Source of the DNA: Neodidymelliopsis sp. IMI 364377
Lineage: Eukaryota > Ascomycota > Dothideomycetes > Pleosporales > Didymellaceae
Direction: 5' to 3'
DNA length: 64,000 bases
NCBI GenBank assembly: GCA_027946375.1
Contig: JAPEUT010000004.1
Span: 177,780 to 241,779, forward strand
In this document: positions 12,101-23,520 of the stretch, one piece after another
Layout: every line of letters begins with the position of its first letter
Numbering within the stretch: the first letter of the stretch is position 1
Translations under genes and position numbers: made by a program
The notes under the pieces: generated by a model
What the model was told of the DNA's origin: nothing
Database searches by the model: none
What the model saw: the letters and a program-made list of their open reading frames with translations, nothing else

Positions 12101-13388
12101 ATGTCCAAGCTGAGCTCAGTCGTATGTAAATTGAATGCTCAACTAGGCACTCCTATTGACTTTCCATCAGATCCGAGTCCTCACTCTTGCCCTTATAGCG
12201 CCATATATTTACGATCGCTACATTGCCCTTGCCCCAATTGTAGCGAACCGTTCAGGCTCTTTGGACAATCTTCAGGATTTTCAGATCCATGAGGTCAAGT
12301 TTAAGGACCAGCTGCGGAACTGCGAAGATGTGATACTCGAAGAGAATTTAGGCGTTGCGTTTTTGAGCTGCGATCCTGGAAGAGACCGCTGGAATACAGT
12401 CATGGTATGTAAACACTCCCTTTGTCACGACGCTAGAGAGGCGATTTGACCACTCGGTGTACATGTCGGCTAATATGTCTAGGGGACGTTCAAGCCTGAG
12501 AAGGACAGCGAAGATCACGGTGGAATCTGGGTCTATGATTACGCTTCTCCTGATATGGCCGAGGCCGATCGACTCAAGAGACTCGACATCGAGGAGAAAG
12601 ACATACATCCCTTAGGCATTGACTTCGATGCAACAACATCAACACTCTACGTCGTCAATCACTCGCGGCACAAGGGCTCTCACATCCTGATTGTCCACAT
12701 TGACGTTAGCACTCTCGCTGCTACTGTAGTTGCAAGATTCAAGCATCCTCTTATTCACGCGCCAAATTCGATTCAGGTCCTGGGCGACCATAAACTATAC
12801 ATAACAAATGACCACTACATGCTCGCAGCCACCTCGCCGCTCCTCAGTAAGGTTGAGACTTTTTCCGGGGTTCCCGGTGGTACTGTAGTCTATGTTGATA
12901 CACGGTTTCCACAGACCGCTAAAGTGGTAGCAAGAGTTCCATTTGCAAACGGCATTGCGCTGATCAACAAGACAACATTGGCTGTAGCTTCGTCATCCAA
13001 GTCTGGTATCTATTTGTTCGAGCGAGTCGAGGGCAATGCCTTGGAACTTAGCAAGGTGGTTCGCGTACCCGCTGCTGTGGACAACCTCTCTGTGGACAGC
13101 AACGGCAAGTTGCTGCTTGCGGGACATTCTTTTGCGCCTGCACTCATGAAAGTTTCGACAGGGCGTTCGAAGTGCAATGACAAAGGAAGTGAAGACGAGA
13201 AGCAAGCATGTGCTTGTACAGCGCCAAGTTGGGTCGCTCAATGGGATGAAGAGGAGGGACTGCAGCCGATATACAAAGACGATGGAAGCGAATTCTGTAG
13301 TAGTAGCACAGCGGTCAGAGATATTGGGAGGGAAGTAGGGATTGTCAGCGGACTCTATGAAAGGGGGATCTTGGTGTTCAAGGAGTAA
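12101..13388 (+). CDS. Paraoxonase/arylesterase-family beta-propeller protein
   Basis: Join of 12101-12121, 12171-12404 and 12483-13388: 386 aa, with introns of 49 and 78 bp. The 7-codon first exon joins to give MSKLSSVIRVLTLALIAPYI, an uncleaved signal/anchor helix typical of paraoxonases, so the protein probably enters the secretory pathway. Propeller blades with calcium-site motifs follow: IHPLGIDFD, LYVVNHSR, HAPNSIQVL, YITNDHY and FANGIAL. The family hydrolyses lactones and aryl esters using a bound Ca2+. C-terminal cysteines (SKCND, QACACTAPS, EFCSSSTA) may form disulphides. A single intact copy; its natural substrate is unknown. Confidence 0.9.
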
Positions 13389-13917
13389 AATCGCGCACTA
13401 TAGGAAAGAGCGAGGCTGAGAGGGAACAAAACTGAACACGACGTGCAACCACATCAACACTCGACAAGAACTGCGCCTCGCCGGTACAACGATCGAATTT
13501 CACACCATTGCACGCATTCTCTTGGCTCATGAGACCATACGCTCATTTGTGCAGTCTAGTTTGCCTTGTCTGTTGCTACCCGTTGACACGTTACATGGTT
13601 CTTCCAGCAGCAACCTAACATGATTGTTTGAGTCACCTTGGACATGTACTTTCTTTTCACAACATCAGATTCAGTCACTCTCGCCCAAGTGCTAAGTACC
13701 TTGGACATTACAGGGTAACAAGAGTTCGGGTGAGTGGCTATGCCGAAACACCCGTGTAGCAGAGAAACACATCGGCGAGCGAACAAGGCACATTCGTTGT
13801 ACGGCATTAGAAGTACTTAACATGAGTGTTACCCAGGATATCGCAGCAGTTCCAATCTTTCCTCTATCCCTCTCAGACCTTTCAAGCCTCCCAATACTCT
13901 TGACTTTCAACCTCGAC

Positions 13918-14528
13918 ATGTCTTCCACTTCCCCCGTCTTCACCTTCGCCATCCGTGGCACACAAGCCCTCTTCGCCATCATCGTGTTCGGTCTCTCCAC
14001 CTCCGCTCATCAAAGGCCACCACTTTGGCGGCTTGCCATCAACACTCAGTTTCGTGGCCTTTGTTGGCGGTCTGTCGTTCGTCGGAGCACTGCTTGGTAT
14101 GGCGGGCCATTGGGTCCAGGTCCTGCAGGGTCAAATTGGGCTACTGCTGGACGCGGCAGTTGCTGGAATCAACATCGCTGGAGGGATCGTGAGTTTACGA
14201 GATTTCAGCCTCTATTTTGAAACGAGACTGACAAGACTAGCTCATGGCTATCAAAGTCAAGAATATCCAGTGCAAATCCGTTTCCTTGCAGGATCCTTAC
14301 AACCCCACCTCCAACGAGTGGAGGATGATAACGAACGATATCATCTGTGGAGGACAGAAGGAAAAGGACGATGGTACTCTTTGCTACTGGCTGAATGAAA
14401 ACACACTAGGTATGCTCACGAGTCGCTGCAAGATGAGCCAAGCGGACTCTGCGTTCATGTTTTTGACGGCTATCATGGTGGTCGTGGCGGCGGTACTGGG
14501 CTTCTTGAGGATGAAGAGGGGATACTGA
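13918..14528 (+). pseudogene. MARVEL-domain (Nce102-like) membrane protein gene with a one-base frameshift
   Basis: From ATG 13918 the frame reads SPVFTFAIRGTQALFAIIVF, the first helix of a MARVEL protein. It then loses homology at about 13996-14006, where the continuation IKGHHFGGLPSTLSFVAFVG lies one base later in the +1 frame. No intron can explain this: the only GT-AG span is 32 bp. The shifted frame runs to 14188, a 52-bp intron (14189-14240) follows, and the last exon ends at 14528 with LTAIMVVVAAVLGFLRMKRG. Four hydrophobic helices in total, as expected for eisosome or plasma-membrane organisers of this family. Either a fresh pseudogene or one extra base in the sequence. Introns, helices and stop are otherwise sound. 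Confidence 0.75.
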
Positions 14529-15329
14529 AGTCAATTTGGGCGAGGTTGTGGCCACGAATGAGCTGAATTGGTACATACGATTTTGTGCTTCCATGGCTGC
14601 CGGACACCAGCGCTTATTTGATCTTCTAGGACGCACGTAATACAAGCCATTATGCTTTCTACGGGCTTGTAGTGTATAAGGGGATCTCAGCATTTCTGCT
14701 CCTTAACGTTGTTTGTCTGTCTTTACGTCAAAGGCTTCGTAGAAAAAAACTTTCAACTGATACTAAACCGAGCTATCCACGTAAAAGGCCCGTGGTGTTG
14801 AAATCTGATGTTTTGAGTCCTAGAGAAGGACAGATAAAAGCGTAGTGGTAGTAAAATTCAATCTGTAGTGCACCATCTTCAAACACTTCTCGTATCCCCT
14901 TATAGCCAAGCGACTTTGTCTGCTCACCTTTGCTCATGATGGTGTGATAACGTAAAACGCAGTCCTGAACGTGACAACGCCAACGGCCGTTGAGGAAGGT
15001 GGGGAACTGGCTAATCAGCTCGCTAACTCATACTAGTTAGCACTCTACCAATGAATACCACCTTGCTATTTTGCCGTCCGCTTGCAACCAATCTGATTAC
15101 AACAATATTGCGTGCTAGGTTGCGTACTGAACGTTATGGCTCGGTAAGCTCAAAACGTCAAGCTTTGCCAGGCTTTCGCCATGCAGACTTCGTTTTGCTT
15201 GAGGCCTGCTATCCTGGGATCCGCACGGTCAGCACCAGGCTGAGTCAAGCACCAGTGTATATATCAGCGCAGATTGCGCTTGGTCGGAACAGATTCTGAA
15301 TGTACTTTCTCTAAGAGTCGAAACTGGAA
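14529..15329. promoter_or_regulatory. Intergenic; TATA-containing promoter of the permease
   Basis: Eight hundred bases without a convincing gene. A TATATAT run at about 15257-15263 lies roughly 70 bp before the permease ATG and is the likely TATA element. Otherwise nothing recognised. Confidence 0.5.
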
Positions 15330-16922
15330 ATGGCTACTCGCGACGCCGAAAAGGGTCCCTACAATCACAACGGTTCGCCAGCATCGCTCGACCGCGCCCA
15401 CTCCCACGATGGATTCATCAACGAAGACCGTCTTCGCCGCTCGCTCTCAGCACGACAAGTTTCCATGATTGCGATCGGAGGAACGATCGGTACGGGACTT
15501 TTCCTCGGCACTGGCAAGGCCCTTGCAACCGGCGGCCCAGCATCCCTCCTTATCTGCTATAGCATAGTCGGCGCCATTGTCTACAGCACGATGCTTGCTC
15601 TCGGCGAGATGGCGGCTTTTGTGCCTGTCGCAGGATCTTTCTGCACATTTGCTGGTCGCTACGTTGATGATGCGTTCGGTTTCGCACTTACATGGAATTA
15701 TTGGTTTAATGACGCAGTGAGCACTGCGGCGGATCTGGTCGCGTTGCAGTTGCTTGTGCAGTATTGGACGGACGCGTTCCCTTGGTATGCGCTTGGGATA
15801 ATTGTATGGGTTTTGATCGTCCTGGCGAACGTCATCAACGTCCGAGCGTATGGTGAGCTGGAGTACTGGCTGAGTTTGCTGAAAGTGGTGACCATCATCA
15901 TCTTCATTATCCTGAGTATCGCAGTCAATGCCGGTGGAAACATTGGATATGGGTATATTGGAGGGAAGTTCTTCCAGCAAGGGGATGCGCCATTTGTTGG
16001 TGGCATTGGAGGATTCGCCTCGGTCTTCGTTACGGCATCCTTCGCCTATGGAGGCACGGAATCGATTGCTATCACCGCAGGAGAGACCAAAGATCCGGCG
16101 CGAACACTCCCAAGGGTGGTCAGGAATGTTTTCTGGCGCATCATGTTGTTTTACGTGTTGTCAGCCCTCATGATTGGGCTAAACATTCCGTACGACTACC
16201 CGGGTCTGAGTACGAAATCGAGTCGTACATCGCCTTTCACTATCGCCTTTCAGATGGCTGGTTCGAAAGCCGCAGGATCGTTCGTCAACGCAGTCATCCT
16301 GACTAGCGTAATATCTGCTGGTAATCACGCACTTTACGCAGGATCCCGACTTCTGTACACACTGGGTGTAAACGGCCATGCACCCAAGGTCTTTACCAGG
16401 CTGACACGCTACCAAATCCCCTGGGTTGCAGTCTTGACTACAAGTCTGGTATCGATTGTGCTTTTTTCGTTGTCCTTTGCGGGATCCGGTCAAGTCTGGA
16501 CGTGGCTGCAGAACATCGTTGGCGTGTCAAATCAATTGAGCTGGATATGCATTGGCATTGCATCACTGAGATTCCGTGCCGGCCTCAAGGCTCAAGGAAA
16601 AGAGCATCTTCTTCCGTTCAGAAACTGGACATATCCAATTGGTCCGATCATATGCATCGTGCTGAATAGCTTCATTGTGCTAGTTCAGGGCTGGACGGCT
16701 TTTAGCCCAAGCTTCGGCGCCATAGATTTCGTCAGTTTCTACCTCGAGTTGCCAATCTTCGTTGGAATGATCATATTGTGGAAGCTGTTGAAGAAGACGA
16801 AGTTCAGGAGAGCAGCGGAGATGGATCTTGAGACTGACGTATATACCAAAGAGGACATACAGCCAGAGCAGAAGGGTTGGAAGGAGACGGGGAAAAGGAT
16901 TGGAACGTGGTTCTGCTTCTGA
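15330..16922 (+). CDS. Amino-acid permease (YAT/APC family)
   Basis: Single exon, 530 aa. A hydrophilic N-terminus precedes the APC signature ARQVSMIAIGGTIGTGLFLG in helix 1, and about twelve transmembrane segments follow. Other family landmarks are GEMAAFVPVAGSFCTFA, FAYGGTESIAITAGETKDP (the substrate-site segment between helices 5 and 6) and SRLLYTLGVNGHAPKVF. The protein should work as a proton-coupled amino-acid importer in the plasma membrane. The overall pattern resembles the basic amino-acid permeases (Lyp1/Can1/Alp1), but specificity is inferred. The C-terminus is short and cytosolic (ETGKRIGTWFCF). Start chosen at the first ATG after the TATA element. Confidence 0.93.
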   Translation: MATRDAEKGPYNHNGSPASLDRAHSHDGFINEDRLRRSLSARQVSMIAIGGTIGTGLFLGTGKALATGGPASLLICYSIVGAIVYSTMLALGEMAAFVPVAGSFCTFAGRYVDDAFGFALTWNYWFNDAVSTAADLVALQLLVQYWTDAFPWYALGIIVWVLIVLANVINVRAYGELEYWLSLLKVVTIIIFIILSIAVNAGGNIGYGYIGGKFFQQGDAPFVGGIGGFASVFVTASFAYGGTESIAITAGETKDPARTLPRVVRNVFWRIMLFYVLSALMIGLNIPYDYPGLSTKSSRTSPFTIAFQMAGSKAAGSFVNAVILTSVISAGNHALYAGSRLLYTLGVNGHAPKVFTRLTRYQIPWVAVLTTSLVSIVLFSLSFAGSGQVWTWLQNIVGVSNQLSWICIGIASLRFRAGLKAQGKEHLLPFRNWTYPIGPIICIVLNSFIVLVQGWTAFSPSFGAIDFVSFYLELPIFVGMIILWKLLKKTKFRRAAEMDLETDVYTKEDIQPEQKGWKETGKRIGTWFCF

Positions 16923-17161
16923 GGTATTTAGCGTTGTCTAGACCTGTCAACTTGTTAATATGTCAACCGTTGAGTCAATTGTCGGCTTTCTGTCCTCCTG
17001 GCGCGTACTCGTGGGAAGATAGTCCGTCCGGCTCGCACCTCGGGTGAAGTGCCGATGATGTCGAACCCCACATTCAAACGCCGACGCCTGCATCGGCAAC
17101 TGACACCAAGAGCTCCTCCCCGCCATCCATAAATCTAACATCCCCCAATCGTGCTTTCCTA

Positions 17162-18193
17162 ATGCAAAGACTTGCCCAAATATCTCGGCACTTTCCTCAT
17201 ATACCCAGAAAAGCTTTTTATACAACATCTCCTCCATACATCAAGATGCCAAAGCTACTCTACCCCACCTCTCTCGCGCTCGATGCCTCGCTTCTCCAAG
17301 GCTACAGCGTCGACCTGATCCCATACGATGTCAAGACCAACATCCCCGAGGAACACACCGACGCCGAGGTCCTCATCACATGGACCAACACAGCCGCGAA
17401 CCTCAAAGACGCTGCTCAGCGCCTGACGAAACTCAAGTGGATCCAGTCGCTCGCTGCTGGGCCCAATGACGTATTGGGTGCAGGCTTCGACCCCAAGAAG
17501 ATCACAATCACAACAGGCAGTGGACTGCATGACCATACTGTAGCTGAGCACACATTGGGCCTACTGCTCAACGCTGCAAGGCGGTTCTACGAGATGCGCG
17601 ACTACCAGGCGCAGGGCAAGTGGCCAGGGCATCTCGGTGGACCACAGCCAGACAGGCCTGCAGGCAAGTTCACAACGTTGCAGGATGCAAATGTGGTGGT
17701 CTGGGGATTCGGTAACATCGCCAAGACACTTACGCCGTGGCTCACTGCTCTCGGTGCAAACGTCAAGGGCGTAGCGCGATCAAAGGGTGTAAGGAACGGT
17801 ATCGAGATCTACGCCGAAGACGACCTGAAGGATATCCTCCCCAAGACGGACGCACTCGTCATGATCCTTCCCGGCAGCGACGCAACAAAAAACGCACTCA
17901 ACGCTGAGAGGATCAAGCTTCTGCCCAACCACGCTTGGGTCGTCAACGTAGGACGAGGTACATCGGTCGATGAAGGCGCGTTGGCGGACGCATTGGACCA
18001 GGGTAACCTCGGCGGCGCGGCGCTTGATGTATTCGAGACAGAACCCTATCCTGAGGGCGGTAGGCTGTGGAAGACACCCAACACCATTGTCAGCCCGCAC
18101 GCAGCGGGAGGCAGGCCGCAGAACCCGGAGAACCTGATTGCGTGGAACCTGAGGAAGTTCCTGGCGGGACAGGAACTGAAAAACGTTATCTGA
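17162..18193 (+). CDS. D-isomer-specific 2-hydroxyacid dehydrogenase
   Basis: Single exon. 343 aa from ATG 17162, or 315 aa from ATG 17246 (MPKLLYPTSL). The longer form adds an Arg/Ser-rich, acid-poor leader (MQRLAQISRHFPHIPRKAF) that resembles a mitochondrial presequence, so both forms could exist. The Rossmann fold is marked by VVVWGFGNIAKTL. The catalytic set of the family is present: Arg in VVNVGRGTSVDEG (about R265 from the first ATG), Glu in LDVFETEPYPEG and His in VSPHAAGG. It should reduce a 2-keto acid (glyoxylate/hydroxypyruvate type) with NAD(P)H; the exact substrate is not determined. Confidence 0.92.
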   Translation: MQRLAQISRHFPHIPRKAFYTTSPPYIKMPKLLYPTSLALDASLLQGYSVDLIPYDVKTNIPEEHTDAEVLITWTNTAANLKDAAQRLTKLKWIQSLAAGPNDVLGAGFDPKKITITTGSGLHDHTVAEHTLGLLLNAARRFYEMRDYQAQGKWPGHLGGPQPDRPAGKFTTLQDANVVVWGFGNIAKTLTPWLTALGANVKGVARSKGVRNGIEIYAEDDLKDILPKTDALVMILPGSDATKNALNAERIKLLPNHAWVVNVGRGTSVDEGALADALDQGNLGGAALDVFETEPYPEGGRLWKTPNTIVSPHAAGGRPQNPENLIAWNLRKFLAGQELKNVI

Positions 18194-18556
18194 GCTGTTT
18201 AGAGGAACTAACACATATAACTAAGTTTACTGCTGCAACGGATTTTGTCCCTAGTCTACAGTCTGTGATACTTTCTACGTGTTTAATTGGCCGTGTTCGC
18301 AAGCATGGAACGTCTCACAGACATCAGAGCAGGTGTGAATGGCAGCGTATCATCAGCACTCATAAGTCTGCTATGAACGGCGTATTCTAATCGTCTGACA
18401 GTAATTGATTTTTCAGCCAAAGCGACACTTACATGTCGACCTAATGACTTCATGCTGTAACGTAACCAACTCCACGAGCCGATTTATACCACATTTATCC
18501 GAAACCACCAATATCTAATCAACTTCCACGTACACAAGCAACGCTCAATAAAGGTC
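18194..18556. other. Convergent 3' intergenic region
   Basis: About 360 bp between the stop codons of the dehydrogenase (+) and the Zn2Cys6 gene (-). It should hold both 3' UTRs; no other element recognised. Confidence 0.5.
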
Positions 18557-21500
18557 CTACCTACCATGCCTTTCACTTTCTTCTCGCGCACCGACGTTCT
18601 CACCGTCAAATTCAGAGCCAGGCAAGGGATTCTGCTCATCGAAGCTGGTCACGAACCAGCCTGGGACTATGACGTTGTCGAAGTTGACTGTAGACTGAAA
18701 CAGGTCGTTCAATGCGTAAGGATCGGGCTGTGAGTTGTTCTCGTTGTGGGCGGAGGGTAGCTGGAAAGAACTGGTGGAGGAGTTTAGGTGGGAGGGTCCG
18801 GGCTGAGAATAATTTTGAGGGTGTTGGGAGTATTGATTTGCATCGGGTGGTTGTTGTTGTTCATGTTGTTGTAGTTGGTTTTGGTAATTTCGGTGCTGCT
18901 GCTGATGGTGTAATTGTTCAGTAGTATGTGAAGTGTGAACTGGGTTGAGAACGTCCGGATATGGGGTCCGTGATGAACTAGAGCGTGATCGTCTAGGGTC
19001 CGGGTTCTGAGATGCGTTCATTCTCTCATCTTCGCTGATGAGATCTGTTATGTCCTAAACAATTGTTAGGTATAAATTTGATAATATCGAAAAAGAGCAA
19101 GAGGTGATTAGATGCTGATATCTGAGACCGGTCCGTATCTATCCAAGGATAGATTGAGGGAAACACTCACAATCTTAATGGTAGTGACCAATTTCTTCAG
19201 GAGACTTAACGAGATTGCGTATGCGCGAACAGCCACTCAGTTGTTTACACGCATGACCCGCAACCACCGAAGTAGCTTCTTCAGGGAGGGAACTACTTCT
19301 TGTCGGTCTTCGGGGAAATGCATATCCTCATACACGATCTCCAGGAGCAGAACAACCAGAGCTTGCATAACGACATGCACCATCTGCCACCACGGTCCAA
19401 GTTGGTATAGCAGGACTAGGTTGTTAGAAATAGCATCAGGTAAGAGATTTGCGACAGACTTTGCAGCACCAACGCAGAGTAACGCTGCTCTCTGATTGAA
19501 GTCGTTTGAGCTTGCTGTCTGGTTCGAGATCCGACGATCGAGCCGGCAGAGACAAGGCCGCGTGATAAGAATCTTCGTGCTATTGTATAGAAAGTCGAGA
19601 GTATTTTGTTCTCGCCTATATTGATGGAGGACGATATTCGTTCTGTGGAAAAAGCTAAGGCCTTCAGGAAGAGACGAGGCCCAGGCATCGAGTCTTTCAT
19701 TCTCGTGGGCGATTGTTTTTTGCACGGACTCCCAAGATCTGCTCACAGTGTTGGCATCGTACAAAGTAAGGGCCCCTTGTGTGATCTCGCCGAGATGAAC
19801 GATGGCTTTCAGATATGAGCCTGAGTTTGCAGATACGGAGCCGGTGGTGTAGTGGCCATGGTTCTGTCGGCCTGGAGATCCCACACCTCGAGGGCTAGCC
19901 GGAATGCTCTGCAGCAAGGCGGGCTGCTTTCCTCTGTCGCCAAATCTGGATTCGATGGTCGGTCCCTCAATTTCCTTGGATGAGAGCGGCAGAGGAAGAG
20001 GGACAGAACACATGTTTCCCGTACCCAAGGTCGGCCGTCCAATCAAAGCTGAGATAAGTCGTTCGAAGGAATAGTGCGCCCACCAGATTCTTGACATGGC
20101 CTCCTTCCACGCAGCACCCGTATTGCGGTCTTCGCTGCGTAAATGCATACCTAGAGCAAAGCCAGTCCGCATTGACATTCCGATGAGGACCCATGAACTA
20201 AAGCAAGTCAATGGGAGCAGACGCATAAGATACGTAAACCAGGACTCACCGATTGACATGACCTATACTGAGATAGTAGAACGAGAGTAGTCCTATTCGC
20301 ATTCAGCAGAATTCAACTAACAAGCTTTACTCACGCCAGCCCTACCTATGATCTGCATATGTGGAAGGTTTGGGTGTGCAAACCACCATGGGTCTTTCAA
20401 GCTCAGCGACCACGCCCGCGAGTGATAGATTAGATGATCACGTTCATCCGCACGCCATTCTGTCATCGTAAGATGACTGTATACCGCCCCAATAGCGAAC
20501 ACTAGATTCAATGTCGTTTGCCATTTTCGGGACACTTCAAGTGGATTACCATGCTGCAATGACGCGTAATCTGCGAATTAGTTAGAAAAACAGCTCGAAG
20601 TTGGATCATCTGGGTTGGTTTGAAGCACATTACTGTGATGCCGTGTGCAGAGAATGTGACGTACACTGATAGAAATAATTGACGAATGCCTTTTTCTGCA
20701 GGAACGGAAATGAGTTGTGTACACTCTCCATGTATGCTTGCATCAACCTCTCGGCAACATCGAACGGCGGCAACTCGAACGGATCCACCATAAGATCTGT
20801 CTCAAAGATCTCATCATCTAAGTAAAAGCTTGCTCTGTTCCTTTCCATCAACGGTGACGGATGGTTGTGTTGTCTCTTTCGCAGTGCTGCCAGACGTCCG
20901 TCAATTGCTTCATTGCCGTCGCCGGGTGGGCCCCACGGCCCACCCTCCGATGTTTTTGCGCTACCATGAGCGTGTAGCTTGCGCAGCCACTGAATCTCTG
21001 AAGCTTTTCCAATAAAGCCAGTGGCTCGTGTCTCCTCATTACGCATAAGATCCTCATCAAGCAGGTCCATGTCTCCAGAGCTACCTACCTCGGCGCTCAC
21101 GTTTGCTTCGCCTCGGTCTTCATCAGCAACAGGCTCATGATACCTATCCGTTGAATCCCCAACAGCTGCAGCAGCATCTGCAACATCTTCGACCACCTAG
21201 AACCGATTAGTTGACAGCTCGCTACCTCTTGTAAGCCAAACCAACGTTCGCTAATAGATCGTCAATGCGATCCTGCCCTCCACCTGAAACTTGTTGTCGA
21301 AGATCTCGCAGTAAAGTGATCATGTGCTGGTTGTGTAATGTTGCCCTACTTGTTTTAGCAAGAGAATTGAGTCAGAAATGCCTAAACACACGTCTTGAGT
21401 CGGTCTTTACGGCCTGATGCGTAAACGCATGAGGTTGCGTTCTCACTACAATTTGAGCATCTTGGCTGTAAACCGTTGCACTTGATCTTGCGTGATCTGC

Positions 21501-21642
21501 AGCTCAAGCACGCCCGACTCACTCGATTAAGTCGATTTACACTGGCTTTGCGAGGCGTTTCGCTACGTGGTTTCTGCAGTCTAGGAATCGGCACCTTTGA
21601 CGGTCCTGCAATGTCTGAAACCGGTAATATCGGGTATGACAT
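18557..21642 (-). CDS. Zn2Cys6 fungal-specific transcription factor with an in-frame TGA
   Basis: Minus-strand join 21642-21392, 21345-21246, 21196-20665, 20570-20346, 20292-20250, 20197-19171, 19054-18557; every junction keeps phase. Introns are 46, 49, 94, 53, 52 and 116 bp. The zinc cluster CLSCRSRKIKCNG...CSNC lies near residues 40-75, with the linker/dimerisation helix DRLKTATLHNQHMITLLRDL after it. The Fungal_trans domain follows (YYLSIGHVNRSWVLIGMSMR, SRIWWAHYSFERLI, LIGRPTL). At 19239-19237 a TGA interrupts LRVMRVNN[stop]VAVRAYAISLSLLKK. The same frame then stays open through the last intron and a Gln-rich tail to a conserved-looking end (VTSFDEQNPLPGSEF). The product is therefore 703 aa if the stop is used, 891 if it is read through or is an error. 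Target genes unknown. Confidence 0.85.
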
Positions 21643-22374
21643 GCTTTAGAACTGATCGTTGCAAGGCGAAAGGCGACGCGCAATTCGACCGATTGGAAGC
21701 GCTGTGGCAGTGTGAAAATCAGCCGAGAGAATCGATCGAGTCCCACTGGTGTTCACGCAAAGCAAGATGAGCAGAATCTTATGGCTGGAGCACCTGTGCA
21801 GGCTATGATTGGTGGGCTGCATACCGCCCTCTGTTGACCTATGGCTGGCCAAGGAGCGCTGGAAGAGCAGAAGAGCAGATCATTGCTCTGCATTCGCTCA
21901 GTGGGCGAGAGCTCTGAGCTCAGTGACAGGTTCGGATGAACGTGCCGGTCGGCTACAAAATCATGACATGGGGTGCTAAGGAGTCATCGGCGATACCGAC
22001 GTTGTGATCGATCTGGCGGAGCTCTTTGGCCAGACAGCGTGACAAGTGTGATTGCAGTTGGAGGGCTCGACCACTTGGCCATTTCTTAATTACTGCAACG
22101 CCGCTGCGATGCAAGAAAGTGTAGAAGCATCTATGATAACGGTAGTTACCAAGCGACTGCAGGAAGTCGAGGGAAACGAGAGAAAACGATGAAACGCATC
22201 ACCTCCTAAGCGGTTGGGCTACGATGCTTATATATTGCTACAAAGTGAAGTCCGCGGAGCAGATCTGAACTTGCTTCGCAGCCAAAACTTGGAAGGTGAC
22301 TGTCCGTGCACGGTACCCCGCCAGTCTTCATCCCACCGTCTGACGTGTGCAGCAGGTCGCTTGACGATGTCAAC
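21643..22374. promoter_or_regulatory. Divergent promoter region, Zn2Cys6 gene / PPC ligase
   Basis: 732 bp between divergent starts. A TATATAT motif at about 22229 is suited to the PPC-ligase side. No further element is claimed. Confidence 0.45.
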
Positions 22375-23520
22375 ATGGCTGAAGACAACAGCGCCCAGCA
22401 GGCGGAGAGTTTCTACTTTACCCACGAGCCGCCGCCCAAGGATTTGAAGACAAACACGACGCTCGCTCGCGAGTTCATCCAACGCCATGCTGCCGATAAC
22501 CGTCGCGTTGTGCTTGTAACGTCAGGCGGCACCACGGTGCCTCTGGAGCAGCAGACAGTGCGATTCATCGACAACTTCTCTGCTGGCACACGTGGCGCCA
22601 CGAGCGCCGAGTACTTCCTCCAGAATGGCTACGCTGTCATATTCCTGCATCGTCAGTTCTCGCTCTTGCCATATTCACGGCACTACTCGCACAACACACG
22701 GTCCTTTCTCGATTACATGAAAGAAGAAGACGGACGTGTTGTTGTCGACCAACAACACCAAGATCAGATGCTGCGCGTGCTGCGACAGTACAACGAAGCC
22801 AAGCGCGATAACAAGCTGTTGATCCTGTCGTACGTCACCATCACCGAGTACCTGTGGAACCTGCGAGAGGTCGCCCAACTGATGCAGCCATTGGGGCCAG
22901 CAGCCATGTTCTACCTGGCTGCCGCTGTGTCCGACTTCTTTGTACCCCAGGATCGTATGGTCGAACACAAGATCCAGTCCAATGAGGAGTTCTTGCAAAG
23001 TGCCGAGGTCGGCGGCCATGGAAAGCCACCTGCTGCGCGTACCGAGGGCCGCAGCCTGGTCATAGATTTGGAGCCAGTACCTAAATTCCTGAAGCAGCTC
23101 GTTGACGGTTGGGCGCCTGAAGCCATGATTGTAAGCTTCAAGCTCGAGACCGATCCTTCCATACTTGTCAAGAAGGCAAAGTATGCTTTGAATAAGTACT
23201 CACACCATCTGGTTATCGGCAATCTCCTCCTCACTCGCAAGTGGGAAGTCGTTTTCGTGTCGGTGCTCGACGATGAAAAATGGATTCGGGTACCCTCCAG
23301 TCGCAGGACCAAGAGCTTCTCTGGTATTCAGTCGCTTGTTGGCTCTGCAGACCAACTGGCCAGGACTGATGCAATAGAAGCTGATAGGTCGGTCAGTGAT
23401 CAGGGCGGTATCCCGCAGGGCGAGCCAGCAGTGGAGATTGAATCTCTGATCATACCCGAGATCGAGGCTATGCATACGAAACTTATAGAACAAGCCCGAA
23501 CAAGGGCCGGTGCTTCTTAA
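22375..23520 (+). CDS. Phosphopantothenate-cysteine ligase (CoA biosynthesis)
   Basis: Single exon, 381 aa from ATG 22375 (MAEDNSAQQAESF). The enzyme joins 4'-phosphopantothenate and cysteine, the second step of CoA synthesis from pantothenate (yeast Cab2, human PPCS). Diagnostic motifs: RRVVLVTSGGTTVPLE, VRFIDNFSAGTRGATSAEYF (nucleotide/phosphopantothenate loop), GYAVIFLHRQ, MFYLAAAVSDFFVP (the conserved AAVSDF element), MIVSFKLETDP and HHLVIGNLL. Length fits eukaryotic single-domain PPCS, which is separate from the decarboxylase. Soluble and probably cytosolic. The C-terminal ~60 residues are less conserved. Confidence 0.95.
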   Translation: MAEDNSAQQAESFYFTHEPPPKDLKTNTTLAREFIQRHAADNRRVVLVTSGGTTVPLEQQTVRFIDNFSAGTRGATSAEYFLQNGYAVIFLHRQFSLLPYSRHYSHNTRSFLDYMKEEDGRVVVDQQHQDQMLRVLRQYNEAKRDNKLLILSYVTITEYLWNLREVAQLMQPLGPAAMFYLAAAVSDFFVPQDRMVEHKIQSNEEFLQSAEVGGHGKPPAARTEGRSLVIDLEPVPKFLKQLVDGWAPEAMIVSFKLETDPSILVKKAKYALNKYSHHLVIGNLLLTRKWEVVFVSVLDDEKWIRVPSSRRTKSFSGIQSLVGSADQLARTDAIEADRSVSDQGGIPQGEPAVEIESLIIPEIEAMHTKLIEQARTRAGAS

